From assembly GCA_021791145.1 (NCBI GenBank), contig JAJYXE010000017.1, positions 37,870 through 101,869 of the forward strand: 64,000 bases of DNA, written 5' to 3'. This DNA comes from Actinomycetes bacterium (GTDB lineage: Bacteria > Actinomycetota > Acidimicrobiia > Acidimicrobiales > RAAP-2). The translations under genes were made by a program, and so were the position numbers. Of this stretch, positions 16,705 to 25,473 are shown in pieces (the first letter of the stretch is position 1; each line of letters opens with the position of its first letter). The notes under the pieces were generated by a model. The model was not told the origin of the DNA and did not search any database. It was given only the letters and a program-made list of their open reading frames with translations.

Positions 16705-16905
16705 ATGCCAATCGGCACCGTGAAGTTCTTCAGCAACGAGAAGGGCTACGGATTCGTGTCTCGCCCCGACGGCGACGACGTGTTCGTCCACTACTCCAAC
16801 ATCGAGGGGAACGGGTTCCGCACCCTCGAGGCTGGCCAGCAGGTGGAGTTCGAGATCGCGCCCGGGCGCAAGGGGGACGAGGCGCGCAACGTCAAGGTGA
16901 TCTGA
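16705..16905 (+). CDS. Cold-shock protein (CspA family)
   Basis: The 66-aa single CSD protein carries RNP1-like KGYGFVSRPDG and RNP2-like DVFVHYSNI, with the typical MPIGTVKFF start. CspA-type proteins bind single-stranded RNA/DNA and act as RNA chaperones. The ATG at 16705 follows a weak purine-rich GAGAAAGAGAAG tract. Length and motif spacing are canonical. A GC hairpin lies 21 nt after the stop codon. Genes for TypA and this protein lie close together, both linked to low-temperature growth in other bacteria. Confidence 0.97.
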   Translation: MPIGTVKFFSNEKGYGFVSRPDGDDVFVHYSNIEGNGFRTLEAGQQVEFEIAPGRKGDEARNVKVI

Positions 16906-16926
16906 CCGGCCCCGCCCTCCACCCAA

Positions 16927-16944
16927 GGCCCGCCGCCGCGGGCC
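16927..16944 (+). terminator. GC hairpin after the cold-shock gene
   Basis: GGCCCG, a six-base loop and CGGGCC form a perfect 6-bp stem between the two genes. There is no T-run, so it is a weak or attenuating terminator candidate. Confidence 0.35.
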
Positions 16945-16971
16945 GCTCAGAACCGAGAGGAAGGGGTGACC

Positions 16972-17235
16972 ATGGCACGTCCGCGAACCACCGTCGGAAA
17001 GCTCCAGCGGGACCAGGCGAAGCGCGAGAAGGCGAGGGCCAAGCAGGAGGACCGGCTGGCACGTCGTGCCGATCGCGAAGACGGCGACAGGGCCGCCCCT
17101 GCGCCCGAGGAGGACCAGACGGCGCTCCTCGAGCAGTTCGCGCGGCTCCATGAGGACCTGGCGGACGGTCGGATCTCGCTCGACGAGTTCGAGTCCCGCC
17201 AGGACGATCTTCGCCGGCGGCTGCGCGTGGACTGA
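16972..17235 (+). CDS. Small charged helical protein (SHOCT-like C-terminus)
   Basis: The 87-aa product has a Lys/Arg-rich N-terminal helix (KLQRDQAKREKARAKQED) and a C-terminal segment DGRISLDEFESRQDDLRRRL, which resembles the short SHOCT-type oligomerisation helix pair. GAGAGGAAGGGG precedes the ATG at 16972 by a suitable distance; a GTG 6 nt earlier is possible. The function is unknown. It follows the cold-shock gene on the same strand and ends convergent with the metallo-hydrolase gene. Confidence 0.75.
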   Translation: MARPRTTVGKLQRDQAKREKARAKQEDRLARRADREDGDRAAPAPEEDQTALLEQFARLHEDLADGRISLDEFESRQDDLRRRLRVD

Positions 17236-17271
17236 CCGCCGGGTCGACCCACCCGCGGAACTGCTGGCTGG

Positions 17272-18294
17272 TCAGCGGCCAGCTTCACCGGCGGCGCCGG
17301 AGCCCGTCTCGGCTCCGGCGCCGTCTCGCGTCTCGAGCCAGCGCCTGAGCCCCGCCGCGTTCGAGTGGAAGCCGTTCAGCACCTCGAGCTTCTCCCGATG
17401 CTCCGGGGCGACGTGGCTCGTGTCGATGCTGTAGCGCTCCTCGAGCGCCACAGCGATGTCGCGGCCCTCGCGGAACGCCTGCTCCGCGGTCTCCGCCCAG
17501 CTCCGCAGCGTCGCCTCCGCCTCTTCGAGCAGCGAATCCGGGTCGTCCAGCAGGCCGTAGTGCGCGAGGGCGATCCCTGAAGGGCGGCGCGCGGCGAACT
17601 TGTGCAGGGAATGGAGCGCCTGGCCGAGGTCGAAGTCCGGGGGCGGAGTGGCGGGACGCAGCACCCCCGCGTCCGGGAGCCGCACCCCCACGGCGTCGCC
17701 TGCGAAGAGGATGCCGGTCACCGAGTCGTGGAGCCCGAGGTGGTGCTTGGCGTGGCCCGGCGAGTCCACCGCGGTCAGCACCCTTCCGGGTCCGATCCTC
17801 ACCTCCTCTGTGTCGGCGAGCACGTGCAGGCGTTGCGGTGGCGTCGGCTCGAGGCGGCCGTAGAGGTCGTCGAGCAGGTGTCCGTACACGCGCTCGGCGG
17901 ATGCGAGGAGCCGGGTCGGGTCAGCGAGATGCCGGGCTCCCTTCTCGTGCACGTAGACCGTCGCGTTCGGGAACGCACGCGCCACGTCGCCCACGCCTCC
18001 CGCGTGGTCGAGATGGATGTGAGTGACCGCCACGCCGGCAAGGTCCTCCGGCCCCACGCCGATCCGCTCGAGCGCGGCGAGGAGCGCCGCCACCGACGAC
18101 CGGCTCCCGGTCTCGACGAGCACGGGGGCGGGCCCCTCCACGAGATAGCCCGCCGTCATCCTCTGCCAGCCGCCGAGCAGCGTGTCGATCTGGACGATCC
18201 CGGGCGCGATCGACACCGGCTCTGCAGGCTCACTCCCATCTGCGGGCTCACTCCCACCTGCGGGCTCACTCCGGTGCACGTGCTCGCCGCTCAT
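17272..18294 (-). CDS. MBL-fold metallo-hydrolase
   Basis: The 340-aa protein has the metallo-beta-lactamase signature HIHLDHAGG (residues 92-100), a later VDSPGHAKHH histidine and GILFAGDAVG for the bridging Asp, so the binuclear metal site is complete. The substrate cannot be inferred; glyoxalase-II-like or lactonase-like roles are typical of such proteins. Residues 8-25 form three six-residue G-G-S-E-P-A-type repeats. The start at 18294 overlaps the stop of the dehydrogenase gene, placing it in an operon with the glucose-dehydrogenase-like and GH15 genes. A lactonase acting on the dehydrogenase product would fit this context, but that is inference only. Confidence 0.88.
   Translation of the reverse strand: MSGEHVHRSEPAGGSEPADGSEPAEPVSIAPGIVQIDTLLGGWQRMTAGYLVEGPAPVLVETGSRSSVAALLAALERIGVGPEDLAGVAVTHIHLDHAGGVGDVARAFPNATVYVHEKGARHLADPTRLLASAERVYGHLLDDLYGRLEPTPPQRLHVLADTEEVRIGPGRVLTAVDSPGHAKHHLGLHDSVTGILFAGDAVGVRLPDAGVLRPATPPPDFDLGQALHSLHKFAARRPSGIALAHYGLLDDPDSLLEEAEATLRSWAETAEQAFREGRDIAVALEERYSIDTSHVAPEHREKLEVLNGFHSNAAGLRRWLETRDGAGAETGSGAAGEAGR
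17293..17322. terminator. Strong 12-bp inverted repeat at a convergent gene end
   Basis: GGCGCCGGAGCC, a 6-nt spacer and GGCTCCGGCGCC form a perfect 12-bp stem inside the last codons of the metallo-hydrolase gene, 58 nt beyond the convergent stop at 17235. It could terminate the plus-strand transcript. No T-run follows. Confidence 0.35.
18221..18274 (-). repeat. 18-bp in-frame repeat, 3 copies (metallo-hydrolase N-terminus)
   Basis: TCTGCAGGCTCACTCCCA and two variants repeat three times, encoding Glu-Pro-Ala/Gly-Gly-Ser type hexapeptides before the MBL domain. Confidence 0.93.
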
Positions 18295-19340
18295 CGCTCA
18301 CCTACCTCGATCACGACCTTCACGTCGTCGGGCCGCCGGTCGAGGGCGTCCTTCCACCGCTCGAGCGGCACCGTCCGGCTCACCAGCTGCCCGAGCCACT
18401 CCCGATCAGCGCTCGCCAGCGCGGCGGCACCCGCCTCGTAGTGCCGCCGGTTGGCGTTCACCGAGCCGACCACCGACTCGTTCGACAGCACCATCGACCG
18501 GTTGAGCGCGCCCTCGTCGACCGAGATCGTACGGCCGCCCGACGAGACACCGGTCAGGCACACCACTCCTCCGGGGCCGATGTGCTCCATCGCATCGAGC
18601 ACCAGGCTGGACACGCCGGTGCACTCGATCACCACATCGGGCCCGGCCACCGCGTCTCGGATCGCGCCGGTGTGGTAGTGCGCGCCGAGGGCGCGCACCA
18701 GGTCCGGCTTCCTGCCGGCGTCCATCTGGTCGATCACATGGACCTCCAGCCCGCGCTGCACTCCGATCAGCGCTGCGAGCAGGCCGATCGGGCCCGCGCC
18801 CGTCACCACGGCGGTCGTCGGCGCCCAGTGCGCGCGGCTGCCGATCCTGTCGACCTGTTCCCAGGCCTTGGCCACGACACTCGTCGGCTCGAGCAGCACG
18901 CCGAGCATCCCCAGCGAGGGATCGACCCTCACGACGAAGTCCGGCGTGATGCGATAACGCTCGGAGAGATAGCCGTCGTGCTCCTTGATCCCGCGTTCGG
19001 TGTACTTCCCGTTCCGGCAGAAGTCCCACTCGCCGACAGCGCAGTTGGCGCACGGCACCGGATCCGGCCGGCGCACGATCCCCACCACGAGGTCTCCCGC
19101 CGCGAAGGGCGCTCCCGCAGGGGCCTCGAGGACTCGGCCGAGCGACTCGTGACCGAGCACGAGCCGCTCCCGCCCGGGCGGCGGCCATCCGTACGTTCCC
19201 GAGAGGATCTCGAGGTCGGTGCCGCAGATGCCGACGCCGAGGGTCTCGACCACCACCGGCCCGTCGGACTCCGGAGGCTCCTCGACATCCAAGAGCTCAG
19301 CGGAGCCCTCCGTGAGCGGTACGACGGTGAGCGCCTTCAT
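18291..19340 (-). CDS. Zinc-dependent alcohol/glucose dehydrogenase family protein (MDR superfamily)
   Basis: The 349-aa MDR enzyme has catalytic-zinc residues GICGTD (Cys39) and LGHE (His64-Glu65), a Cys-rich zinc lobe (C97, C100, C108) and a Rossmann VTGAGPIGL. The sequence NGKYTERGIKEHDGYLSERY and the VLLEPTSVVAKAWE block are characteristic of the glucose 1-dehydrogenase branch, which oxidises D-glucose to gluconolactone with NAD(P). Its neighbour is a GH15 trehalase-like gene whose stop overlaps this ATG, supporting a role in handling released glucose. The structural zinc lobe has only three of the usual four Cys. Substrate is inferred from subfamily resemblance and context. Confidence 0.85.
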   Translation of the reverse strand: MKALTVVPLTEGSAELLDVEEPPESDGPVVVETLGVGICGTDLEILSGTYGWPPPGRERLVLGHESLGRVLEAPAGAPFAAGDLVVGIVRRPDPVPCANCAVGEWDFCRNGKYTERGIKEHDGYLSERYRITPDFVVRVDPSLGMLGVLLEPTSVVAKAWEQVDRIGSRAHWAPTTAVVTGAGPIGLLAALIGVQRGLEVHVIDQMDAGRKPDLVRALGAHYHTGAIRDAVAGPDVVIECTGVSSLVLDAMEHIGPGGVVCLTGVSSGGRTISVDEGALNRSMVLSNESVVGSVNANRRHYEAGAAALASADREWLGQLVSRTVPLERWKDALDRRPDDVKVVIEVGER

Positions 19341-21460
19341 GTGGACTTGCCTCTCTCCCTCGCCGTGCTCTGCCTCTTACCCGCCGTGCTCTGCCTCTTA
19401 CCCGCCGTGCTCTGCCTCTTACCCGCCGTGCTCTGCTGCGTGCCCGCCGTGGCGCCGTCGCCGGCGAGCGGGTCGGCGGGGGGCCCGGGGGGCCCGACCT
19501 CGTCATGGTGCGCCGAGCTCAGCGGGTGGCCGCCCCGGGCGGCCAGACGCGCTCCGCCGGACACGCCCCTTCGCAACACGTCGATCGCCCACCTCGCCGA
19601 CCCGCGCGACCGGTCCGTGCGCGACGCCGACGTCCTGCGCGCGCCGGTGGTCTGGAGCCCGACCTGCGTCGGCTCCTGGCCGCCGACGAGGAACGCGGTG
19701 TTGACGAGCGAGACGTGCGAGAAGGCCTGTGGGAAGTTCCCGACCTGGCGCCCCGAGATGTGATCGTACTCTTCGGAGAGCAGCCCCAGGTCGTTGCGCA
19801 GTGAGAGCAGGCGTTCGAACATCGCCGTCGCGTCGTCCTTGCGCCCCATGAGGTACAGGCAGTCGGCGAGCCAGAAGGAGCACGCGAGGAAGGCCCCCTC
19901 ACGGCCGCGCAACCCGTCCACTGTGCCCTGGTCGGTCGTGCGGTACCGGAGGACGAAGCCGTCTTCGACGAGCTCGCGCTCGATCGCCTCGACGGTGCCG
20001 ACCATGCGGGGGTCCGTCGCCGGCAGGAACCCCGCGCGCGGGATCATGAGCAGGCTCGCGTCCAGGGCGTCGGACCCGTAGTACTGGGTGAACGCGTTCT
20101 TCTTCTCGTCGAAGCCCTTCTCGTAGATCTCGCGGCGGATCTCCTCGCGAAGCGCGCGCCAACGCTCGACGGGACCCTCGAGGTCCGGCCAGTCCTCCAT
20201 GGTCCGCACCGCGCGGTCCACCGCGACCCACGCCATGACCTTGGAGTGGGTGAAGTGGCGCCGCGGCCCGCGCACCTCCCACAGGCCGTCGTCGGGCTCA
20301 CGCCATCCCTTTTCCAGGAACTCGACGAGCTTGGTCTGGAGGTCCCAGATCGCCCGGCTGTGCACCCCGTCGATCCTCGCCGCCGTGTAGAGCGCCGACA
20401 TGACCTCGCCGTACACGTCGAGCTGGTACTGGCCAGCCGCCGCGTTCCCAATGCGGACAGGGCGCGATCCCTCGTAGCCGCTGAGCCAGTCGACCTCCCA
20501 CTCGTCGAGGCGCCGCTCGCCGCCGACGCCGTACATGATCTGGATCTTCGAGACGTCGCCGGCGGTCGCACGCAGCAGCCAGTCGCGCCACGCCATCGCC
20601 TCGGAGTCGTAGCCCCCGCGCATGAGCGACTCCAGGGTCAGCGTCGCGTCGCGCAGCCAGCAGTAGCGGTAGTCCCAGTTCCGTTCCCCGCCGACGGCCT
20701 CGGGAAGAGAGGTCGTGGCGGCGGCCACGATCCCGCCCGTCGGCTCGTAGGTCAGCGCCTTGAGCGTGATCAGCGAGCGGAGCACGGCGTCTCTGTAGGG
20801 CCCCTCGAAGCAGCACGACGCCGACCATGTCCTCCACCACGCCTCGGTCAGCGCGACCGCGTAGTTGGCGTCCGTCGGCCGCGGCGGGGCCTCGTGCGAG
20901 GGGTACCAGGTGAGGGAGAACGTCATCTGCTGCCCCTCGTGCAGCGTGAAGTCCGAGACGGTCGTCATCCCCTCGCCGCGCGTCTGCGCCCTCGTCCACA
21001 GCGACACGGCGTTGGGCCCGGAGGTGGCGGTGAGGAGACGGTCCTGGCGCGTCACCCAGGGGATCGACTGGCCGTAGTCGAAGCGAAGCGCCAGGTCCAT
21101 GCGGACCGGGACGGTGCCGGCGACGCACTCCACCACGCGTACGAGCTGGGGACGCTGCTCCCGGATGGGCATGCAGTCCACGACGCGGATGGTCCCGTCC
21201 CGAGTCTCCATCTCGGTCTCGAGGACCAGCGTGTCCCCCCGGTACCGCCGGCGCGTCGCCACAACGCTGTCGGGCGCGCCGGCCGGCGCGATCTTCCAGA
21301 AGCCGTTCTCCGCGCCGCCGAGCAGCTTTGCAAAGCAGGCGGCTGAGTCGAAGTGCGGCAGGCACAGCCAGTCGATGGAGCCGTCGCGACCCTCGAGCGC
21401 CATCGTGTGGAGGTCTCCGATGACCGCGTAGTCCTCGATGCGCTGTGACACGGCCGACAT
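19337..21460 (-). CDS. Glycoside hydrolase family 15 protein (trehalase/glucoamylase-like)
   Basis: This 707-aa protein begins with the N-terminal beta-sandwich typical of bacterial GH15 ([32 protein letters not shown]) and has an (alpha/alpha)6 catalytic domain. Likely catalytic regions are [15 protein letters not shown] near residue 265 and [18 protein letters not shown] near residue 520. Actinobacterial enzymes of this type are often trehalases, but glucoamylases share the same fold. The core ends around residue 600; the remaining tail is low complexity and ends in four copies of a seven-residue QSTAGKR unit. The stop overlaps the dehydrogenase ATG (ATGA), so the two are coupled. Together with TreY/TreZ nearby, trehalose turnover is the likely theme. 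Confidence 0.88.
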   Translation of the reverse strand: MSAVSQRIEDYAVIGDLHTMALEGRDGSIDWLCLPHFDSAACFAKLLGGAENGFWKIAPAGAPDSVVATRRRYRGDTLVLETEMETRDGTIRVVDCMPIREQRPQLVRVVECVAGTVPVRMDLALRFDYGQSIPWVTRQDRLLTATSGPNAVSLWTRAQTRGEGMTTVSDFTLHEGQQMTFSLTWYPSHEAPPRPTDANYAVALTEAWWRTWSASCCFEGPYRDAVLRSLITLKALTYEPTGGIVAAATTSLPEAVGGERNWDYRYCWLRDATLTLESLMRGGYDSEAMAWRDWLLRATAGDVSKIQIMYGVGGERRLDEWEVDWLSGYEGSRPVRIGNAAAGQYQLDVYGEVMSALYTAARIDGVHSRAIWDLQTKLVEFLEKGWREPDDGLWEVRGPRRHFTHSKVMAWVAVDRAVRTMEDWPDLEGPVERWRALREEIRREIYEKGFDEKKNAFTQYYGSDALDASLLMIPRAGFLPATDPRMVGTVEAIERELVEDGFVLRYRTTDQGTVDGLRGREGAFLACSFWLADCLYLMGRKDDATAMFERLLSLRNDLGLLSEEYDHISGRQVGNFPQAFSHVSLVNTAFLVGGQEPTQVGLQTTGARRTSASRTDRSRGSARWAIDVLRRGVSGGARLAARGGHPLSSAHHDEVGPPGPPADPLAGDGATAGTQQSTAGKRQSTAGKRQSTAGKRQSTARERGKST
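19362..19445 (-). repeat. 21-bp in-frame repeat, 4 copies (GH15 tail)
   Basis: GCCGTGCTCTGCCTCTTACCC occurs three times exactly and once diverged. On the coding strand it gives Q-S-T-A-G-K-R units, ending a few residues before the stop. Confidence 0.95.
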
Positions 21461-21499
21461 TCTTACCCCGGCCGGCCCACGCGGTCCGGCCGCGGGCGC

Positions 21500-22669
21500 T
21501 CAGCCGCTCGTGCAGGCGCCGGTCGAGACGGCCGAGGTCCGGCGCATCGCCGGGATGACGCGCGCCCGCACCCCGGGAGACGCCAACGCGTACCCGACGC
21601 GCGCATAGGCGGTCGAGCGGGAGAAGACGACGCCGACGACCTGGCCCGCCGCGTCGACGAGCGGGCCGCCGGAGTTGCCGGGCTCCACGTTGGCGTCGAT
21701 CTGGTACACCTGGCGCGTCACTGTCCCCTCGTTGTAGATGTTGCGCCCCTGCGCCGTCAGCTCCTCCGCGACGGCGGCGGGGTCGACGGTGAGCGGGCCG
21801 TTCTCGGGATAGCCGACCACCGCGGCCTGGGTGCCGGAGGGGACTGTTGTGGCGTCCAGCGTGAGGGGCCCGCCGAGCGGTGCCGCGGTTCGCAGCACTG
21901 CCAGGTCGTATGTCGGGTTGAAGTACACGACGCTCGCGGGGTATTGGCGACCCTGCACGTCGACCGTGGTCGCCGCCTCGCCCGCCACGACGTGCGCGTT
22001 CGTCAAGAGCGCCCCGGGGCCGACCACGAACGCGGACCCCTCCTGCACGTAGCCGCACGCCTGCCCGAGCACCTTCACCGTCGACGCACCCGCCTTGCGA
22101 GCGACGGCCTGCGCCCATGGCGCGCTCGGGACCGCGACGTGCACCGGCACCGGCTCGAGCTCCGAGAAGACCGGCGGGAACCCCGACCCTCCCAGGAACC
22201 CCTGGACCCGGGAGAAGACTGAGGGCAGCGGCGGCATCACCCCGTCGACCGCCCGGACCACGCTCGAACGCTCGATCGCCGAGCTGAGCCAGCTGTAGGG
22301 GCTCTGGACGAGCTCGTTCGCCACCAACCAGATCCCGAAGAGCGCGGCGACGAGCGCGACGCCCACCCCCGCCGCGCTGTCGAGCGGGCCGAGGCGGATC
22401 CGGCGAGCGGCGACGTTCCCCCAGGTGCCGAGGAGCCTGCCGAGCACCCCGAAGATCATCCCGACGCCCACGACGAGCGCGAGCGCGACCGCCGCCTTCG
22501 CCGAGGGGGTGTGGACGGAGGGGGCGACCACGTCGGTGAGGAGCGCCCCGAGCGTCACCCCGACGACGAAGCCCACCAGCGTGAGCACTTGGATCAGGGC
22601 ACCCACCCGGAGCCCGTGGAACGCGGCGAGGAGCAGGAGGACGACGACCACGATGTCCACCCAGTCCAC
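21500..22669 (-). CDS. marP: MarP-type membrane serine protease (CvpA domain plus trypsin-like domain)
   Basis: The 389-aa protein has a four-helix CvpA-like membrane N-terminus (DIVVVVLLLLAAFHGLRVG onwards, to about residue 155) and a periplasmic chymotrypsin-like domain. The triad is visible as TNAHVV (His), YDLAVL (Asp) and GNSGGP (Ser). Architecture and length match mycobacterial MarP (397 aa), which protects against acid and oxidative stress. Two cysteines flank the domain (ACGYV, GACTSG), as needed for the redox-active disulphide described in MarP. The start is GTG at 22669: TACCCT lies 8 nt upstream and no Shine-Dalgarno is present. It is divergent from the next gene across 73 bp. Confidence 0.92.
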   Translation of the reverse strand: MDWVDIVVVVLLLLAAFHGLRVGALIQVLTLVGFVVGVTLGALLTDVVAPSVHTPSAKAAVALALVVGVGMIFGVLGRLLGTWGNVAARRIRLGPLDSAAGVGVALVAALFGIWLVANELVQSPYSWLSSAIERSSVVRAVDGVMPPLPSVFSRVQGFLGGSGFPPVFSELEPVPVHVAVPSAPWAQAVARKAGASTVKVLGQACGYVQEGSAFVVGPGALLTNAHVVAGEAATTVDVQGRQYPASVVYFNPTYDLAVLRTAAPLGGPLTLDATTVPSGTQAAVVGYPENGPLTVDPAAVAEELTAQGRNIYNEGTVTRQVYQIDANVEPGNSGGPLVDAAGQVVGVVFSRSTAYARVGYALASPGVRARVIPAMRRTSAVSTGACTSG

Positions 22670-22677
22670 GTCGCAGG

Positions 22678-22683
22678 AGGGTA
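22678..22683 (-). promoter_or_regulatory. -10 element (TACCCT) of marP
   Basis: TACCCT on the minus strand is 8 nt from the GTG at 22669 and decides that start. Confidence 0.48.
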
Positions 22684-22728
22684 CCCAACGCCGGGCCTCC
22701 CGGGCACCCGGGCCCGCCTTGGCGCCGG

Positions 22729-22734
22729 TAGCCT
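22729..22734 (+). promoter_or_regulatory. -10 element (TAGCCT) of the mycothiol-type enzyme gene
   Basis: TAGCCT is followed by 8 nt and ATG at 22743. With the marP element it forms a compact divergent promoter pair. Confidence 0.48.
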
Positions 22735-22742
22735 CGGTGGCG

Positions 22743-23474
22743 ATGGAGCCCGCAGCCCACCTCGAGGTGCTCGCCGAACGCGCCCGCGCGCTGGTCGCCG
22801 CCACGGCGGGGGCGACCGGCGTCTTGGTGCCGACGTGCCCGGGCTGGACCGTCGCCGAGCTCCTCGTCCACGTCGGCACGGTGTGGGGCTGGGCCGCGGA
22901 GGTCGTGGCGACCGGGCTCAGGGCGGACAGAAGAGAGCCCCCTTCGCTCCACTCCGACGAAGGGCTCCGCGCGTGGGCCCAGGGTGAGGCCGACCGGCTC
23001 GTGGCCACGCTGGGCGCGGCGGACCCCGACGCTCCCTGCTGGACCTTCGGAGCGCCGCGCGCCATGCGCTTCTGGTTCCGCCGCCAGGCGCTCGAGACCG
23101 CCCTGCACGCATGGGACGTCGAGCACGCGGTGGGGATCCCTGCGGTCCTCGACCCGACGGTCGCGGCGGACGGCGTCGACGAGCACCTCACCGTCATCGT
23201 GCCCCGCTCGGTGCGGGCCCACCCGGACGGCTGGTCCGGCGAGACCGTCCACCTGCACCGCACCGACGGGGACGGCGAATGGGTCGTGCGGCTCGGTCCC
23301 GACGGAGCGGTGGCGACCGAGCGCGCCCATGCCAAGGCCGACCTCGCGCTGCGGGGCCCGGCCGAGTCGCTGTGGCTGTGGTGCGCCAACCGCGCGCCTG
23401 CCGACGCGCTGGGCCTCGAGCGCTTCGGGGACGAGGCAGTCGCCGCGCGCTGGCAGAAGGAGATGGCCTTCTGA
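22743..23474 (+). CDS. Maleylpyruvate isomerase family mycothiol-dependent enzyme
   Basis: The 243-aa protein has the DinB-like N-terminal bundle (VPTCPGWTVAELLVHVGTVW) and a second conserved region FRRQALETALHAWDVEHAVG, giving the three His positions of the metal site (VHVG, LHAWDVEH). This architecture is the MDMPI family, abundant in Actinobacteria, where members use mycothiol as cofactor. Specific substrate is unknown. The C-terminal domain (about residues 150-243) ends in LWLWCANRAPADALGLE, typical of the family. Leaderless start at ATG 22743. It precedes treZ by 64 bp, probably by chance rather than function. Confidence 0.87.
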   Translation: MEPAAHLEVLAERARALVAATAGATGVLVPTCPGWTVAELLVHVGTVWGWAAEVVATGLRADRREPPSLHSDEGLRAWAQGEADRLVATLGAADPDAPCWTFGAPRAMRFWFRRQALETALHAWDVEHAVGIPAVLDPTVAADGVDEHLTVIVPRSVRAHPDGWSGETVHLHRTDGDGEWVVRLGPDGAVATERAHAKADLALRGPAESLWLWCANRAPADALGLERFGDEAVAARWQKEMAF

Positions 23475-23538
23475 GGTCGGCTGCCCGGACGCGTCCCTCG
23501 TGGGAACGCCTGAGGGCGCCGGACGTGGCGTCGGGGCC

Positions 23539-25455
23539 GTGACAGGGTTGCGCCACGGCGCCTTTCTCCGCGACGACGCCAGGACCCGGTTCAGCGTCTG
23601 GGCACCGCGCGCGCAGCGGGTGGACCTCGTGCTCGGCGACGAGGTGGCCGGTGCCCTCGACCCCACCTCCTGCGGCTACCACGTCGGCGTCTTCGCGGCG
23701 CCGGCGGGCACGCGCTACCGCTACCTCCTCGACGGACGGGGCCCCTTCGCCGATCCCGCATCGCGCTCCCAGCCCGACGGAGTGCACGGCCCTTCTGAGG
23801 TGGTCGTCCGCCACCTCGCCGACCCGGTGGCGAGCTGGCGTGGCGTCCCCCTCGGCGCCCAGGTGATCTGCGAGGTGCACGTCGGGACCTTCGCAGCGAC
23901 AGGGACCTTCGACGGCGTCGCCGCCGCCCTCGACCATCTCGCCGGCGCCGGCTACAACGTGATCGAGCTGATGCCCGTCTCGGCCTTCCCGGGGGACAGG
24001 AACTGGGGCTACGACGGAGTCTTCCCCTTCGCCGTGCACGTCGCGTACGGTGGGCGACGCGGTCTCGCGCGGTTGTGCGGCGCTGCGCACCGCCGGGGTG
24101 TCGCCGTCGTGCTCGACGTCGTCTACAACCACTTCGGGCCCGAGGGCTTCGTCTTCGACGAGTTCGGCCCCTACACCACGGATCGCTACCGGACCCCGTG
24201 GGGCGACGCGGTGAACGTCGACGGGGAGGGGAGCGACGAGGTCCGCCGCTTCTTCGTGGAGCACGCCCTGAGCGCCGTGCGCGAGCTCGGTGTCGACGGC
24301 TTCCGGCTCGACGCGGTGCACGCGATCACCGACCGCACGGCGTCCCCCTTCGTCGCAGAGCTGGGAGCGGCGGTGCACGCCGAGAGCCGCCGCATCGGGC
24401 GGGTGCTCACGGTCGTGGCGGAGAGCCCCGACGACGACCCGCGGCTCCCCTCGGCGCGTTCAGCGGGTGGGATGGGGCTCGACGGCGTGTGGAACGACGA
24501 CTTCCACCACGCGCTGCGCGTCACGCTCACCGGGCAGTCGGACCGGTACTTCGGGGACTACGACGGAGTGGGGGACTTCGCGTCGGCGTGCACGGACGGC
24601 TTCGTGGTCGCCGGCCGCGTCTCCCCGTCACGCGGGCGCCTGCACGGGGCACGGCCCGCCGAGCCGCTCTGCGGCGACCGGCTGGTGGTGTTCGCTCAGA
24701 ACCACGACCAGATCGGCAACGGCGGCTTCGGGAGACGCCTTGCGGCAGAGCTCCCGCCGGCCGCGCAGTTCCCGGTCGCCGCGGCGGTGCTGTGCTCGGG
24801 CTGGGTGCCGCTCAGGTTTATGGGGGAGGAGTACGGAGAGACCGCGCCATTCCACTACTTCACCGACCACCAAGACCCTGCGCTGGCAGCGGCCGTCAGG
24901 CGCGGACGCAGCGAGGAGATCGGGGCGTCGGGTCCGAGCGTGCCCGATCCCCAGGACCCCGAGACCTTCTCGGCGTGCCGGCCCGACCGCTCGCTCGCAC
25001 GCGTGGGCGTCCACCGTGAGCTCCTCGCGTGGCAGCGCCTGCTGCTCGAGCTCCGCCGCGCCGAGCCTGCGCTCGGGAGCCTCGAGCCGGCGCGTTCGGC
25101 GTGCTGGTACGACGCGTCGACGAGAAGCTGGGTGCTCCTCCGCCGCGCGGACCGCTTCCTCGGAGGGCGCCCGATCGCCGTCGCAGCCACCATGCGCGAC
25201 GAGCCTGCGACGCTGCGCCCGGAGCTCCTGGCGGGCTGCCGGCTCGAGGTGCTCGCGGCGCGCGGGGCGCACGACGTGGCCGACGCGCAGGACGTCCCAC
25301 GGCTCGAGCTCGAGCCCTACGGCGTCCTCATCGCCGCAGTCGTCTCATCCGTCGGCGGTGCACCGCGTGGCAGCGCGACGAGATTCGGACCTTGGGCGCC
25401 GCGTCCGGGGGACCCGGGATGCACGGCGCCCGCGCCCCCGGCGGGTGCCCGGTGA
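23539..25455 (+). CDS. treZ: Malto-oligosyltrehalose trehalohydrolase TreZ
   Basis: The 638-aa GH13 enzyme has an N-terminal CBM48-like domain (RTRFSVWAPRAQRVDLVL) and the catalytic barrel. Nucleophile region GVDGFRLDAVH, acid/base region VVAESPDDD and FAQNHDQIGN are all present. TreZ releases trehalose from the maltooligosyl-trehalose made by TreY. It is somewhat longer than typical (about 580 aa) because of a Pro/Gly-rich tail after LEPYGVLIA. GTG at 23539 (VTGLRHGAFLRDDA) was chosen; GTG at 23500 would add 13 residues. The stop is 18 nt before the treY start. No treX debranching gene is present in this window. Confidence 0.95.
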   Translation: MTGLRHGAFLRDDARTRFSVWAPRAQRVDLVLGDEVAGALDPTSCGYHVGVFAAPAGTRYRYLLDGRGPFADPASRSQPDGVHGPSEVVVRHLADPVASWRGVPLGAQVICEVHVGTFAATGTFDGVAAALDHLAGAGYNVIELMPVSAFPGDRNWGYDGVFPFAVHVAYGGRRGLARLCGAAHRRGVAVVLDVVYNHFGPEGFVFDEFGPYTTDRYRTPWGDAVNVDGEGSDEVRRFFVEHALSAVRELGVDGFRLDAVHAITDRTASPFVAELGAAVHAESRRIGRVLTVVAESPDDDPRLPSARSAGGMGLDGVWNDDFHHALRVTLTGQSDRYFGDYDGVGDFASACTDGFVVAGRVSPSRGRLHGARPAEPLCGDRLVVFAQNHDQIGNGGFGRRLAAELPPAAQFPVAAAVLCSGWVPLRFMGEEYGETAPFHYFTDHQDPALAAAVRRGRSEEIGASGPSVPDPQDPETFSACRPDRSLARVGVHRELLAWQRLLLELRRAEPALGSLEPARSACWYDASTRSWVLLRRADRFLGGRPIAVAATMRDEPATLRPELLAGCRLEVLAARGAHDVADAQDVPRLELEPYGVLIAAVVSSVGGAPRGSATRFGPWAPRPGDPGCTAPAPPAGAR

Positions 25456-25473
25456 GCCTGCCGTGAGCCTCGA